DNA of 6,399 nt from Planctomycetota bacterium (GTDB taxonomy: Bacteria; JAJVIF01; JAPKYR01), in assembly GCA_030673355.1 (NCBI GenBank), contig DAOVJF010000161.1, forward strand, positions 1 through 6,399, read 5' to 3'. How positions within the stretch are numbered: position 1 is the first letter of the stretch; each line of letters begins with the position of its first letter. Below are positions 1 through 6,290 of the stretch, in pieces. Below the pieces are notes generated by a model, which had not been told where the DNA came from, did not search any database, and saw nothing but the letters and a program-made list of their open reading frames with translations. The translations under genes were made by a program, and so were the position numbers.

Positions 1-349
1 GACCCGATAAACCCTCGTCACCCTCCCCGACAAGACCGGTGATATCCTCATCCGCCTGAATCTCACGCTCGATCATCTCCAGAAGGTCGCGCGCTTCGGA
101 CGCACACCGGTTCCAGAGGCCGTCCAGGATTATCGGAAATGGACCGCCGGAGTTTTCGATGATGAGTTTCGAGAAAAATAAGCCCCGGTAAATCTGGATA
201 CTCGCGAGTTTGCTTAAGGGGATACTTTCCTCCTTCACCTGCCAGAATGCTGGAAAACTCCGTTTGCGCGAGAGAACGTGATATTTATCTATAATCAGTT
301 CCTGCGGGAAGATCAGTTGTTTAAGTCGGCTCGCCCGGTACTTTCTCAT
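1..349 (-). CDS. Bacterial PH-like domain protein, N-terminal part (cut by window edge)
   Basis: The frame is open from an ATG at 347-349 to the left edge: 116 codons without a stop, so the C-terminus is missing. The start is supported by a GGAGG ribosome binding site (minus strand, 358-362) 8 nt upstream. Residues about 12-100 alternate short beta-strand-like segments and end in an amphipathic helix (EARDLLEMIEREIQ). The pattern 'IPLSKLASIQIYRGLFFSKLIIENSGG' in outline (a strand, a Gly-Leu-Phe turn, a strand, then a GG hairpin and a 'GLW' strand before the helix) resembles bacterial PH-domain families (bPH type). I see no signal peptide or membrane segment in the visible part, so it is probably cytoplasmic or begins with the soluble domain. 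After residue 100 the sequence turns acidic and Gly-rich. The function of such proteins is generally unknown. It is transcribed divergently from the peptidase gene. The family call is from pattern recognition only. Confidence 0.65.
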   Translation of the reverse strand, partial: MRKYRASRLKQLIFPQELIIDKYHVLSRKRSFPAFWQVKEESIPLSKLASIQIYRGLFFSKLIIENSGGPFPIILDGLWNRCASEARDLLEMIEREIQADEDITGLVGEGDEGLSG

Positions 350-486
350 GTCAGGCCCCTCCGTAGAATTTGTATCACATTAATATCGGTAAAAAATCAT
401 GCTCTGGTTATAAAAGGGATTGAAAAAGAATAATAAATTAAATCTGATTAACCGTCCAGCGGAATGTCATTTTGTGAGGCTTTTGG

Positions 487-687
487 TTAATAAACAATAT
501 CCCATGATTTAACATTTGGATCATCCCTGCCAATAAACTGGCTGCCCATCTTGGGATTATAAACCCGAACCACCTGGTCTTCTGTTATCCCGAATGTGCG
601 AAGTTTCGGGGGGTAAGAAAAAAATGGGTAAGCAACTATTGTAAATGAGTTACACCCACACACACTTTCAGTCAGACCTCCTTTACG
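487..687 (-). pseudogene. Possible remnant or small ORF antisense to the peptidase leader
   Basis: On the minus strand the frame is open from 687 to a TAA at 487-489. The last 39 codons (606-490) have a convincingly protein-like composition, including the run GITEDQVVRVYNPKMGSQF and ending ...KSWDIVY. The upstream part (Cys/Phe/Pro-rich) looks less natural. A near-perfect Shine-Dalgarno match, AAAGGAGGT, lies on this strand at 676-684, but the only in-frame start after it is a GTG at 661-663, 13 nt away, giving 58 residues. There is no ATG. The plus strand is also open over much of the same span, so the coding signal is ambiguous. The simplest reading is the decayed C-terminal end of a lost gene; a short real gene is possible. 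I do not recognise the family. Confidence 0.25.
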
Positions 688-713
688 CTATTATTTCCCG
701 ACCTTCCCTACAC

Positions 714-719
714 AAGGAG
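714..719 (+). promoter_or_regulatory. Ribosome binding site fixing the peptidase start
   Basis: AAGGAG lies 6 nt before the ATG at 726. The longer in-frame start at 645 has no Shine-Dalgarno sequence, and the 27 residues it would add do not look like part of the family. This site therefore decides for 726. Confidence 0.8.
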
Positions 720-725
720 CACATC

Positions 726-2225
726 ATGACAACTCCGGCAGTTTCACCCGACCTCGACGCACTCCGTACCGATATCGCGAAATTCCTCAGGGAAATCATC
801 CTCGAAAATTACCATTTCTCATCCGGACAGAAAGAAACCTACGAGATAACACCGATCTACGAACGCTACGGCCATCTCGCCAGCAAGGACCTCGCCGGAA
901 ATATCCTCGAACGCTGGGACGCGGCTATCACTCCCGATGAAAAGAAAAGCTGCAAGCACTTCTTCCATATCGCTTTTTTCGGATACCTCGGAAACCTCAC
1001 CAAGGAAATCTCGGAAGCCATGATGAAAAGGCAGAACGAGATGAAAATCACTCTCGATGGAGAGGAGATCCCATACCAGGGAATTTTCCCGCGCCTTATG
1101 AACGAACCTGACAGGGACAAACGTAAGGCGATCGATGACCTCACGGTTGAACTTGAGATCGAGTTAAACGAATTTCGTACGGACGCCTGGCGGGTTACGA
1201 ACGAAGTTTTCCAGGATTTCGGGTTTGAGAATTATAAGGCTGGATGCAGGAAAGCGTTTGAAATTGATTACGAATGGCTTGCCGGTGAACTAAGGAAATT
1301 TCTCGACGAAACCGAAGACGAATATGTCGGGGAATTCGATAAACTTTCCATTGAACGTCTCGGGTATCCCATCGGGGAAGCCCATAAGTACGATCTTGGT
1401 TACCTTATGCGCGGTGAGAAATTCGATCATCTTTTCCAAAGGGACGGGATGGTGGATAAGGCATTAAAATTCGCATCCGAAATGGGAATGCCGATCGACG
1501 GAGTAGAGGCGATCACGCTGGATGTTGAGGATCGGGAGAAAAAACGTCCGAGGGCATTCTGTTCTCCGGCACAACCCGGCAGGGAGGTCTATGTCTGCCT
1601 TCGCCCGATGGGCGGCATGACCGATTACTCCACATTCCTGCACGAACTTGGACACGCCTACCATTTCGCGCATACCGACCCCACCCTCCCATCCGAGTTG
1701 ATAATGCTCGGCGACAGTGCTACAAGCGAAATTTACGCGTTCAATTTCCAGTACCTCATGACCGATCCCGACTGGCTCAAATCGTATATCGGAATCGATG
1801 ACCCGTCGGAGATTATCGAATCGGAACGAATCCGTAAGCTTTATTTTCTGAGACGGTACGCGAGCAAGTTCCTCTATGAGATCGAACTCCTCAGCGACTA
1901 CAACATGGATGGGAAATCACACCTCTACTGTAAATACCTCGATGCCGGCCTGAAAGCGAAACACAGGCCCGAAAACTGGCTGTACGACCTCGATGATGAA
2001 CTTTACTCGGCTGGATATTTACGGGCATGGATTTTCGAGGTCCAGTTAAGGGAGTATTTGAAAAATGAGTATGGCGTCGACTGGTGGCGGAATCCCAAAG
2101 CGGGTGAAAGGCTCAGGGAGTTCTGGAGTACCGGACGGATGTACATGCCTGAAGAGCTGTGCGAGATGATTATCGGAGAAAAAATCAGCCTCGAGCCCAT
2201 CAAACGGGAATTGAAAGGGAAATAA
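726..2225 (+). CDS. M3-family zinc metallopeptidase (oligoendopeptidase-like)
   Basis: The 499-residue protein has no signal peptide or membrane segment, so it is likely a cytoplasmic oligopeptidase that trims short peptides. The zinc-site motif HELGH is at residues 306-310, and the third ligand Glu is at E335. That is 25 residues after the second His, the spacing seen in thimet oligopeptidase (H473/H477/E502). The lead-in (RAFCSPA at about 280, then RPMGGMTDYSTFLHELGHA) is typical of the M3 group. The first 300 residues are helical and charged, as expected for the lid region of this fold. Near the C-terminus, ELYSAGYLRAWIFE (residues 425-438) supplies tyrosines (Y427, Y431) where M3 enzymes carry substrate-binding Tyr/His residues. 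The usual acidic residue on the E335 helix appears replaced by Gln (NFQYL). The length is shorter than the 600-700 residues of PepF or thimet oligopeptidase, so this is a compact, divergent branch. Its exact substrate cannot be read. No clear terminator follows. Confidence 0.88.
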   Translation: MTTPAVSPDLDALRTDIAKFLREIILENYHFSSGQKETYEITPIYERYGHLASKDLAGNILERWDAAITPDEKKSCKHFFHIAFFGYLGNLTKEISEAMMKRQNEMKITLDGEEIPYQGIFPRLMNEPDRDKRKAIDDLTVELEIELNEFRTDAWRVTNEVFQDFGFENYKAGCRKAFEIDYEWLAGELRKFLDETEDEYVGEFDKLSIERLGYPIGEAHKYDLGYLMRGEKFDHLFQRDGMVDKALKFASEMGMPIDGVEAITLDVEDREKKRPRAFCSPAQPGREVYVCLRPMGGMTDYSTFLHELGHAYHFAHTDPTLPSELIMLGDSATSEIYAFNFQYLMTDPDWLKSYIGIDDPSEIIESERIRKLYFLRRYASKFLYEIELLSDYNMDGKSHLYCKYLDAGLKAKHRPENWLYDLDDELYSAGYLRAWIFEVQLREYLKNEYGVDWWRNPKAGERLREFWSTGRMYMPEELCEMIIGEKISLEPIKRELKGK

Positions 2226-2315
2226 CCGGTTTCAAGGCTGTAAACTTTATTAATACAACAGATTATGCCCCTCCAAAACGGTGTAAAGGGTTGAATAGTC
2301 GGATTCCAGGACGCA

Positions 2316-2344
2316 TTGACATTCGACGTCATAAAGTATATACT
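2316..2344 (+). promoter_or_regulatory. Sigma70-type promoter of the diheme lipoprotein gene
   Basis: TTGACA (2316-2321, 6/6 consensus) and TATACT (2339-2344, 5/6) are separated by exactly 17 bp. The expected transcription start is near 2351, giving a leader of about 120 nt that opens with the inverted repeat at 2346-2383. This is the best promoter in the window and shows that the cytochrome gene is not simply read through from the peptidase gene. Confidence 0.75.
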
Positions 2345-2345
2345 A

Positions 2346-2383
2346 CCTTGACCGTTATGCATAAGTGTGCATAACGGTCAGGG
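2346..2383 (+). repeat. Inverted repeat at the +1 region of the cytochrome gene (copy 1)
   Basis: The arms GACCGTTATGCA (2350-2361) and TGCATAACGGTC (2368-2379) pair perfectly over 12 bp around the 6-nt spacer TAAGTG. The stem extends outward by T-A (2349/2380), a T-G wobble (2348/2381) and two C-G pairs, to 16 bp. It begins directly after the -10 box. GTTTTG rather than a long U-run follows, and a promoter sits immediately upstream, so a terminator role is unlikely. The same core recurs at 5218-5241. Candidate roles are a dimeric repressor operator or a leader-RNA hairpin. Confidence 0.8.
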
Positions 2384-2457
2384 GTTTTGAAACCATCAGA
2401 GATGGATTCCGCCCAAAGACAAACAACACATCCTGAGAATTCAAACTTAACCAACAT

Positions 2458-2463
2458 GGAGGA
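2458..2463 (+). promoter_or_regulatory. Ribosome binding site of the diheme lipoprotein gene
   Basis: GGAGGA lies 7 nt before the ATG at 2471. This start puts the signal peptide at the very N-terminus. An in-frame ATG at 2456 overlaps the Shine-Dalgarno sequence, and the longer reading from upstream passes through leader sequence, so both are rejected. Confidence 0.8.
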
Positions 2464-2470
2464 AATTCTA

Positions 2471-3685
2471 ATGAGGAAATTAGCTGGAGCCGTAGTCTTC
2501 CTTTTACTTTTGGGAATTACCGCGATCGGTTGCACGGGTTTTGCTTCCGGAGAAGATGTACCGGTACCGTCCAGTACAGCATACAAGGGCCATGAAAATG
2601 ACGTGGACATGAATATTTTCATATTCGCCAATCCTGTCGCGCTTGGCACCCGTCTGGATGACTGCCAGGTCTGCCACACGGCAGGCGAAGTGGTTTACGA
2701 CGATGATGATGTGGAGATGTTGAATCCATGTTCCTACTGTCATTTGATTGCTTACCCGGATCCCGATGTGGTGTCGGGAGCGCCTGCAAGTTACAGGGAT
2801 ACACTGAATCAGTACGGCATCGATTATCTGAATGCCGGACGAACACAGTCGGCATTGAATTCGATCGGAAACAAGGATTCGGATAATGACGGCTTCATTA
2901 ATGTGGTGGAAATCACTAACCTGTATTATCCGGGCGATGCAACCAGTATCCCGGGTCAACCGACCGCTCCGATTTATACATTTACACGGGAAGCTATCGA
3001 GGCTCTGCCATTGCATACGCAGTTGACATTGATGAATTCGCACAGGCAGGAATTTGATGACTACGCCTGGTATGCGGGAGTGAGGATAAGGGACCTGCTC
3101 GATGCGGCAGTAGTTGACCTTACCGATGCCACTGGAATTACAATTATTGCGCCTGATGGGTTCGCCATGGATTTTTCGATCGAAGAAGTGTACATGCAGT
3201 ATCCCGATGGCTTGTTTTATGAAGACCTTGATCCGGAAAGTTTTATCACACTTGAGCAGGGATTCGTTAATTATCCCCCGATTGATCTTCTTGAAACGCT
3301 TGGACTTGTTGACGGAGGAGTGATTCCCCATGAGCAATGGATGATAATTGCATATGAGCGCGATGAGCTGCCTATAGATCAATCATTACTGAATCCTGAA
3401 AACGGGAAGATCGACGGTGAGGGACCATACAGGCACGTAGTTCCTCAAAGTGAACCGGGTTCACCGGACAGGGGTTCGAAGTATTCTCCAACCGAGTTCG
3501 ATGATGGCTGGGATTACGATGAAAACAAGGATCACAACGCCGGATCATGTGTCAAGGGTGTGGTCGCAATCAGGATAAATCCGATGCCTTCGGGATACGA
3601 AGAATTCGACTGGAAGAATGGTGGTTGGTCGCTTATTACGAATGAACTAATAATTATCTACGGTATGGGCGTTACCCCAAACTGA
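2471..3685 (+). CDS. Diheme c-type cytochrome lipoprotein with Ca-loop and molybdopterin-binding-like domain
   Basis: The protein has 404 residues. Residues 1-21 form a lipoprotein signal peptide (MRK, a hydrophobic core, then AIGC with lipidated C21), placing it on a membrane facing the periplasm or outside. Two heme c sites follow: CQVCH (65-69) and CSYCH (87-91), joined by an acidic stretch (DDDDVE, 77-82). Residues 136-147 (D-S-D-N-D-G-F-I-N-V-V-E) match a 12-residue EF-hand-type calcium loop. The C-terminal part, about 169-404, has the pattern of the oxidoreductase molybdopterin-binding (sulfite-oxidase-like) fold: a 'YAGVRIRDLLDAA' segment (about 201-213), 'APDGFAMDF' (about 227-235), then 'GEGPYRHVVPQ' and a closing beta segment. 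The only Cys after the hemes is C360, near the end and not where the cofactor Cys of sulfite oxidase would be. Cofactor binding is therefore unproven and the domain may be non-catalytic. The likely role is electron transfer at the envelope; substrate and partner are unknown. The gene has its own promoter and terminator and stands alone. Confidence 0.8.
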   Translation: MRKLAGAVVFLLLLGITAIGCTGFASGEDVPVPSSTAYKGHENDVDMNIFIFANPVALGTRLDDCQVCHTAGEVVYDDDDVEMLNPCSYCHLIAYPDPDVVSGAPASYRDTLNQYGIDYLNAGRTQSALNSIGNKDSDNDGFINVVEITNLYYPGDATSIPGQPTAPIYTFTREAIEALPLHTQLTLMNSHRQEFDDYAWYAGVRIRDLLDAAVVDLTDATGITIIAPDGFAMDFSIEEVYMQYPDGLFYEDLDPESFITLEQGFVNYPPIDLLETLGLVDGGVIPHEQWMIIAYERDELPIDQSLLNPENGKIDGEGPYRHVVPQSEPGSPDRGSKYSPTEFDDGWDYDENKDHNAGSCVKGVVAIRINPMPSGYEEFDWKNGGWSLITNELIIIYGMGVTPN

Positions 3686-3716
3686 TAATCAACAAATACA
3701 GTTTGTTTCACCGAAT

Positions 3717-3749
3717 CGTCGCTCCCGAAATATGGAGCGGCGTTTTTTT
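3717..3749 (+). terminator. Intrinsic terminator after the diheme lipoprotein gene
   Basis: CGTCGCTCC (3717-3725) pairs with GGAGCGGCG (3734-3742) over 9 bp, including one T-G wobble, around an 8-nt loop. Seven T (3743-3749) follow directly. It ends 2 bp from the stop codon of the convergent porin gene. On the minus strand the wobble becomes an A-C mismatch and no U-tract follows, so it should serve only the plus-strand gene. Confidence 0.88.
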
Positions 3750-3751
3750 CA

Positions 3752-5191
3752 TTAAAATTTTGTATTTACATCGATAGTGATGATATCAGTGCTGCCGATA
3801 TCACGGGAAATCCGATCAAGATTTAAATACAAGATAACAAGGTCCGTATTCGGCAGGATACGATAAGCAAATTCAAATCCCCGGAATTCATTATCCCCAC
3901 TGCCTCTGGTCGAGTCAGTCAGCCAGCTCAGGACTGAGTTAGCCTGGATACGTCCCCACTCTCCTCTTAATCGCCAGTCGCCAACGAGGGAGGGAGACCC
4001 ATTCAACGATAGCCGCAGCCAGGCCGCCTGCTGCCAACCGGACCCTTCAACCATAGGATTTGCCCCCTCAAGATTCCTGAGATAATTCGCTTCTACTGAA
4101 ACTGGCAGGGAATCAACTGAGCCTGCCCACCTGATATATCCCTCGATTGCGCGATATTCATCGGGACTTTCAAGGTGATCGAATTCCCATCTGCTTTTCA
4201 GGATCCCATACTGCATCTGATCCCGTATGTGCTGCCAGGCTTCGTCGTTAATGTAATGGTAGGTCGCGTACACGTCTATCCCATCAATAAGAAGGTCGTC
4301 CATGCCAACTTGCGCGACCAGGTAGAATCCCTCTTCGGTCGGGACGAGTTCACCGAGGTAAAGATTGAAATTTTCGTAATTAAAATGTTGCGCGATACCC
4401 TCGACTGTTACATCACTGTCCCACACCATGGGAGTCTGCTTCCAGGGTGGCCTGAATTTTCCCGCCCAGAAGGTGAATCCGCGTGCCCAGGATGGCAGGT
4501 ATCGAAGGTAAGCCGTGTCCACGTCTAAATTATCTGTTGCGAAGGCATCGTCAATTGTCTCATTAGCTGAAGTTATACTGTCTCTCGGGCCGGATGCAAA
4601 TCGAGCGCCGAGTACAAGCTCTTCGTTTATTTCGGTGGTGAATCCAACCCTGAAGCGATATATCGCACGTTGCGACCGGAGACCGGTGTCGGGATATCGT
4701 CCCTCGAACCTTACTCTCATGTCGCCGTACAGCCTGATGGGATCTTCCATGGAATTGATTAAATCCGCCAGATCGGTGAGTCGGGAATCGAAGTCTGTAA
4801 ATCCACCTTCGAGGTTTTCGATACGTTCGGTATTTTCGATCACCAGGCTCATTAATTCTTCGATTTCAGGTTTGAATTCACTCATCAAGCCGTCAAGGAC
4901 AAGCTGTACATCTATTGGCGGCTCGGACTGCATGGCGTCGTTGACAATATTTACTATCTGGTTGTGAAGCCGGAATATAACCAGTGCGAATTCGTGGCGG
5001 CTGAGCTCAATATCACCCTTGAACGTACCGTCAGGATAACCGGTCATGAGCCCGTTCTCTTCGAGAAACATGACAGCATCGTATGCCCAGTGGTCGATTG
5101 GTACATCGTCGAATGACCCATGCGCTGAGAATGCGCTAAGATGGATGAAAAACAGGTTAAGAATGATCAGGATTAAAACACGGTTAAACAT
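3752..5191 (-). CDS. SLH-domain outer-membrane porin (OmpM/SlpA-like)
   Basis: The protein has 479 residues. It starts with a signal peptide (hydrophobic 5-20, probable cleavage after SAFSA at residue 23). One SLH domain follows at 27-75, with the canonical FxDVPxxHWAYDAV opening, the GLMTGYPDGTF centre and the LSRHEFALVIF end. SLH domains bind cell-wall polymers such as pyruvylated secondary polysaccharide or peptidoglycan. Residues about 97-148 form a Leu/Ile-heptad coiled coil (EIEELMSLVIENTERIENL). From 152 onward, alternating amphipathic strands (RLYGDMRVRFEGR, YRFRVGFTTEI, FTFWAGKFRPPW) run to a terminal Phe (IDVNTKF), as in an outer-membrane beta-barrel. The architecture matches porins that tether the outer membrane to the wall. 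Start: ATG at 5191 with GGGAG 8 nt upstream (5200-5204). It is convergent with the cytochrome gene, 66 bp apart. Pore specificity cannot be inferred. Confidence 0.88.
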   Translation of the reverse strand: MFNRVLILIILNLFFIHLSAFSAHGSFDDVPIDHWAYDAVMFLEENGLMTGYPDGTFKGDIELSRHEFALVIFRLHNQIVNIVNDAMQSEPPIDVQLVLDGLMSEFKPEIEELMSLVIENTERIENLEGGFTDFDSRLTDLADLINSMEDPIRLYGDMRVRFEGRYPDTGLRSQRAIYRFRVGFTTEINEELVLGARFASGPRDSITSANETIDDAFATDNLDVDTAYLRYLPSWARGFTFWAGKFRPPWKQTPMVWDSDVTVEGIAQHFNYENFNLYLGELVPTEEGFYLVAQVGMDDLLIDGIDVYATYHYINDEAWQHIRDQMQYGILKSRWEFDHLESPDEYRAIEGYIRWAGSVDSLPVSVEANYLRNLEGANPMVEGSGWQQAAWLRLSLNGSPSLVGDWRLRGEWGRIQANSVLSWLTDSTRGSGDNEFRGFEFAYRILPNTDLVILYLNLDRISRDIGSTDIITIDVNTKF

Positions 5192-5217
5192 TTTTCAAAC
5201 TCCCGGTGAACCCTATG

Positions 5218-5241
5218 CGTTATGCAGAGCTATACATAACG
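5218..5241 (-). repeat. Inverted repeat in the porin leader (copy 2 of the 2353-2376 core)
   Basis: On the minus (transcribed) strand the arms are CGTTATGTA and TGCATAACG around the 6-nt spacer TAGCTC. Eight of nine pairs are Watson-Crick and the ninth is a U-G wobble in the RNA. The element lies 4 bp downstream of the predicted -10 box and 26 bp before the start codon, leaving the ribosome binding site free. Aligned in the direction of transcription with the copy before the cytochrome gene, 22 of 27 positions are identical. Confidence 0.72.
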
Positions 5242-5245
5242 ATCG

Positions 5246-5274
5246 ATATTAGCACAATGATGGATAATTTACAA
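5246..5274 (-). promoter_or_regulatory. Probable sigma70-type promoter of the SLH-porin gene
   Basis: On the minus strand TTGTAA (5269-5274, 4/6 consensus) and TAATAT (5246-5251, 4/6) are separated by exactly 17 bp in an AT-rich stretch. The expected start is near 5239-5241, at the edge of the inverted repeat. The match is weaker than for the cytochrome promoter, but the arrangement -10 box, then repeat, then gene is the same. Confidence 0.5.
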
Positions 5275-5357
5275 TTTGCGTAGGAGTTAATAGAGGTTTA
5301 TATAATTCCAGCTACACAATTCAGTACACTTAAAAAAATCAACGTCATTTCCATTTT

Positions 5358-6290
5358 CTAATCCACCCTTGCCTGGACTTCCGATCTCGTCGGCAGACCG
5401 CTGATACCGCCCATCTTTGTGACACTTTGCGACGCGACCCTGTTGGCGAATTCCGACGCCTCCCGTGGATTCATCCCCTCCGCGATTCCGACTCCAAATC
5501 CCCCGGTGAAACTGTCCCCTGCCCCGGTCGAATCAACCGCATTGACTTTTATCCCCGGCACAGAATACATTCCGTTTGAATCGATTACCGCCGCTCCATG
5601 GCTTCCAAGCGTCACCACCCATACCTGCGAACCGTCGATAACGGGTTTATGTTCGGTGATCGGCAGGCAGTCTTCGGCGGTTTTAATATCGCACCCGAAA
5701 AACTGCCCGGCTTCGATCTCATTCACCGACCAGTAATCGACCAGGTCGTGGAATGAACCGGGTAACGAGCGGAATGGAGCCGCGTTGAGAATTGTCGTCA
5801 CGCCGGCTTCTTTCGCGATTGTCAGGCACGCTAGAACAACATCGTCCGGGGTTTCAAGCTGCAGGGAAACAATAGAGGATTCCTTAATCGCGGATCGAAT
5901 AGTTTCGTCGATCTCTGTTAGCGGGAAATTGATATTGGCAGCGCGATATCCACCGATCATGTTGCGTCCATCCGGCGCGACAAAAATCATCCCGATTGCG
6001 GTATGCTCACCGGGAACGACCCTTATTCCCTCGGTCGGAAAATTCTGCCTTTCAAGTTCCTCGATTACCTCGGTTCCGTATTTATCCTCCCCGATTCGCC
6101 CGAAAAATTTGATAGGGTGATCGAGACGCTGAATCTGTATGGCCTGATTGAGCCCTTTCCCGCCGATGAATGTGTTGAAACCGGCACCGGGCACCGTTTC
6201 ACCCACCGATGGAAGGTGTTCAAGGGGCATGACGAGATCGTAGACAATACTTCCGATCACGCAAATGGGTTTGCTTTCGTTCAAGGTCAT
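5358..6290 (-). CDS. PfkB-family sugar kinase, ribokinase-like
   Basis: The 310-residue protein is a full-length PfkB kinase, soluble and cytoplasmic, transferring phosphate from ATP to a sugar or nucleoside hydroxyl. Ribokinase features appear in order. The N-terminal strand ends in D18 (GSIVYDLV), which would contact sugar. GET is at 30-32. GGKGLNQA at 43-50 is the first PfkB signature, with N48. LQLETP in mid-protein matches the E. coli ribokinase LQLE segment, LNAAP corresponds to its LNPAP, and VNEIEA to its PNETEA. DSTGAGDSF at 253-261 is the second signature, with anion-hole GAG and catalytic base D259. Ribose is the most likely substrate, but related kinases share many of these motifs. 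Start choice: neither the ATG at 6290 nor the in-frame GTG at 6302 (four residues longer) has a clear Shine-Dalgarno sequence; ATG is preferred. No sugar transporter or rbs neighbour is visible. It is co-directional with the porin gene, but a separate promoter lies between them. Confidence 0.85.
   Translation of the reverse strand: MTLNESKPICVIGSIVYDLVMPLEHLPSVGETVPGAGFNTFIGGKGLNQAIQIQRLDHPIKFFGRIGEDKYGTEVIEELERQNFPTEGIRVVPGEHTAIGMIFVAPDGRNMIGGYRAANINFPLTEIDETIRSAIKESSIVSLQLETPDDVVLACLTIAKEAGVTTILNAAPFRSLPGSFHDLVDYWSVNEIEAGQFFGCDIKTAEDCLPITEHKPVIDGSQVWVVTLGSHGAAVIDSNGMYSVPGIKVNAVDSTGAGDSFTGGFGVGIAEGMNPREASEFANRVASQSVTKMGGISGLPTRSEVQARVD

Larger units (their letters stand above)
350..725. other. 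Divergent intergenic region, 376 bp
   Basis: This region separates the PH-like gene (minus) from the M3 peptidase gene (plus). Positions 365-480 are AT-rich and probably hold the promoter of the minus gene, but no -35/-10 pair is good enough to call. Positions 487-606 hold a protein-like antisense stretch, listed separately. A small hairpin (CCCGAA at 589-594 pairing with TTCGGG at 605-610) has no U-tract in either direction, so it is not an intrinsic terminator. A TATTAT at 689-694 could be a -10 box for the peptidase gene, 31 nt before its start, but no convincing -35 accompanies it. Confidence 0.6.

Noticed and set aside
589..610. Hairpin CCCGAA/TTCGGG in the divergent intergenic region
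   Set aside because: Only 6 bp with a 10-nt loop and no U-tract on either strand; within chance for this length.
645..725. 27-residue N-terminal extension of the peptidase from the ATG at 645
   Set aside because: There is no Shine-Dalgarno sequence before 645 and a good one before 726; the extra residues lack family resemblance.
2346..2383. Inverted repeat as the terminator of the peptidase gene
   Set aside because: The stem is followed by GTTTTG rather than a long U-tract, a near-consensus promoter lies directly upstream of it, and a second copy sits in another gene's leader.
2504..3382. Long minus-strand open frame (292 codons) opposite the cytochrome gene
   Set aside because: It is a shadow of the real gene: its product is His/Ile/Cys/Arg-rich with no domain pattern, while the plus frame has a lipobox, heme motifs and a ribosome binding site.
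5300..5357. Terminator for the kinase gene at the run of T on the minus strand (5331-5337)
   Set aside because: The only stem before the T-run is about 4 A/T pairs; not a credible intrinsic terminator.
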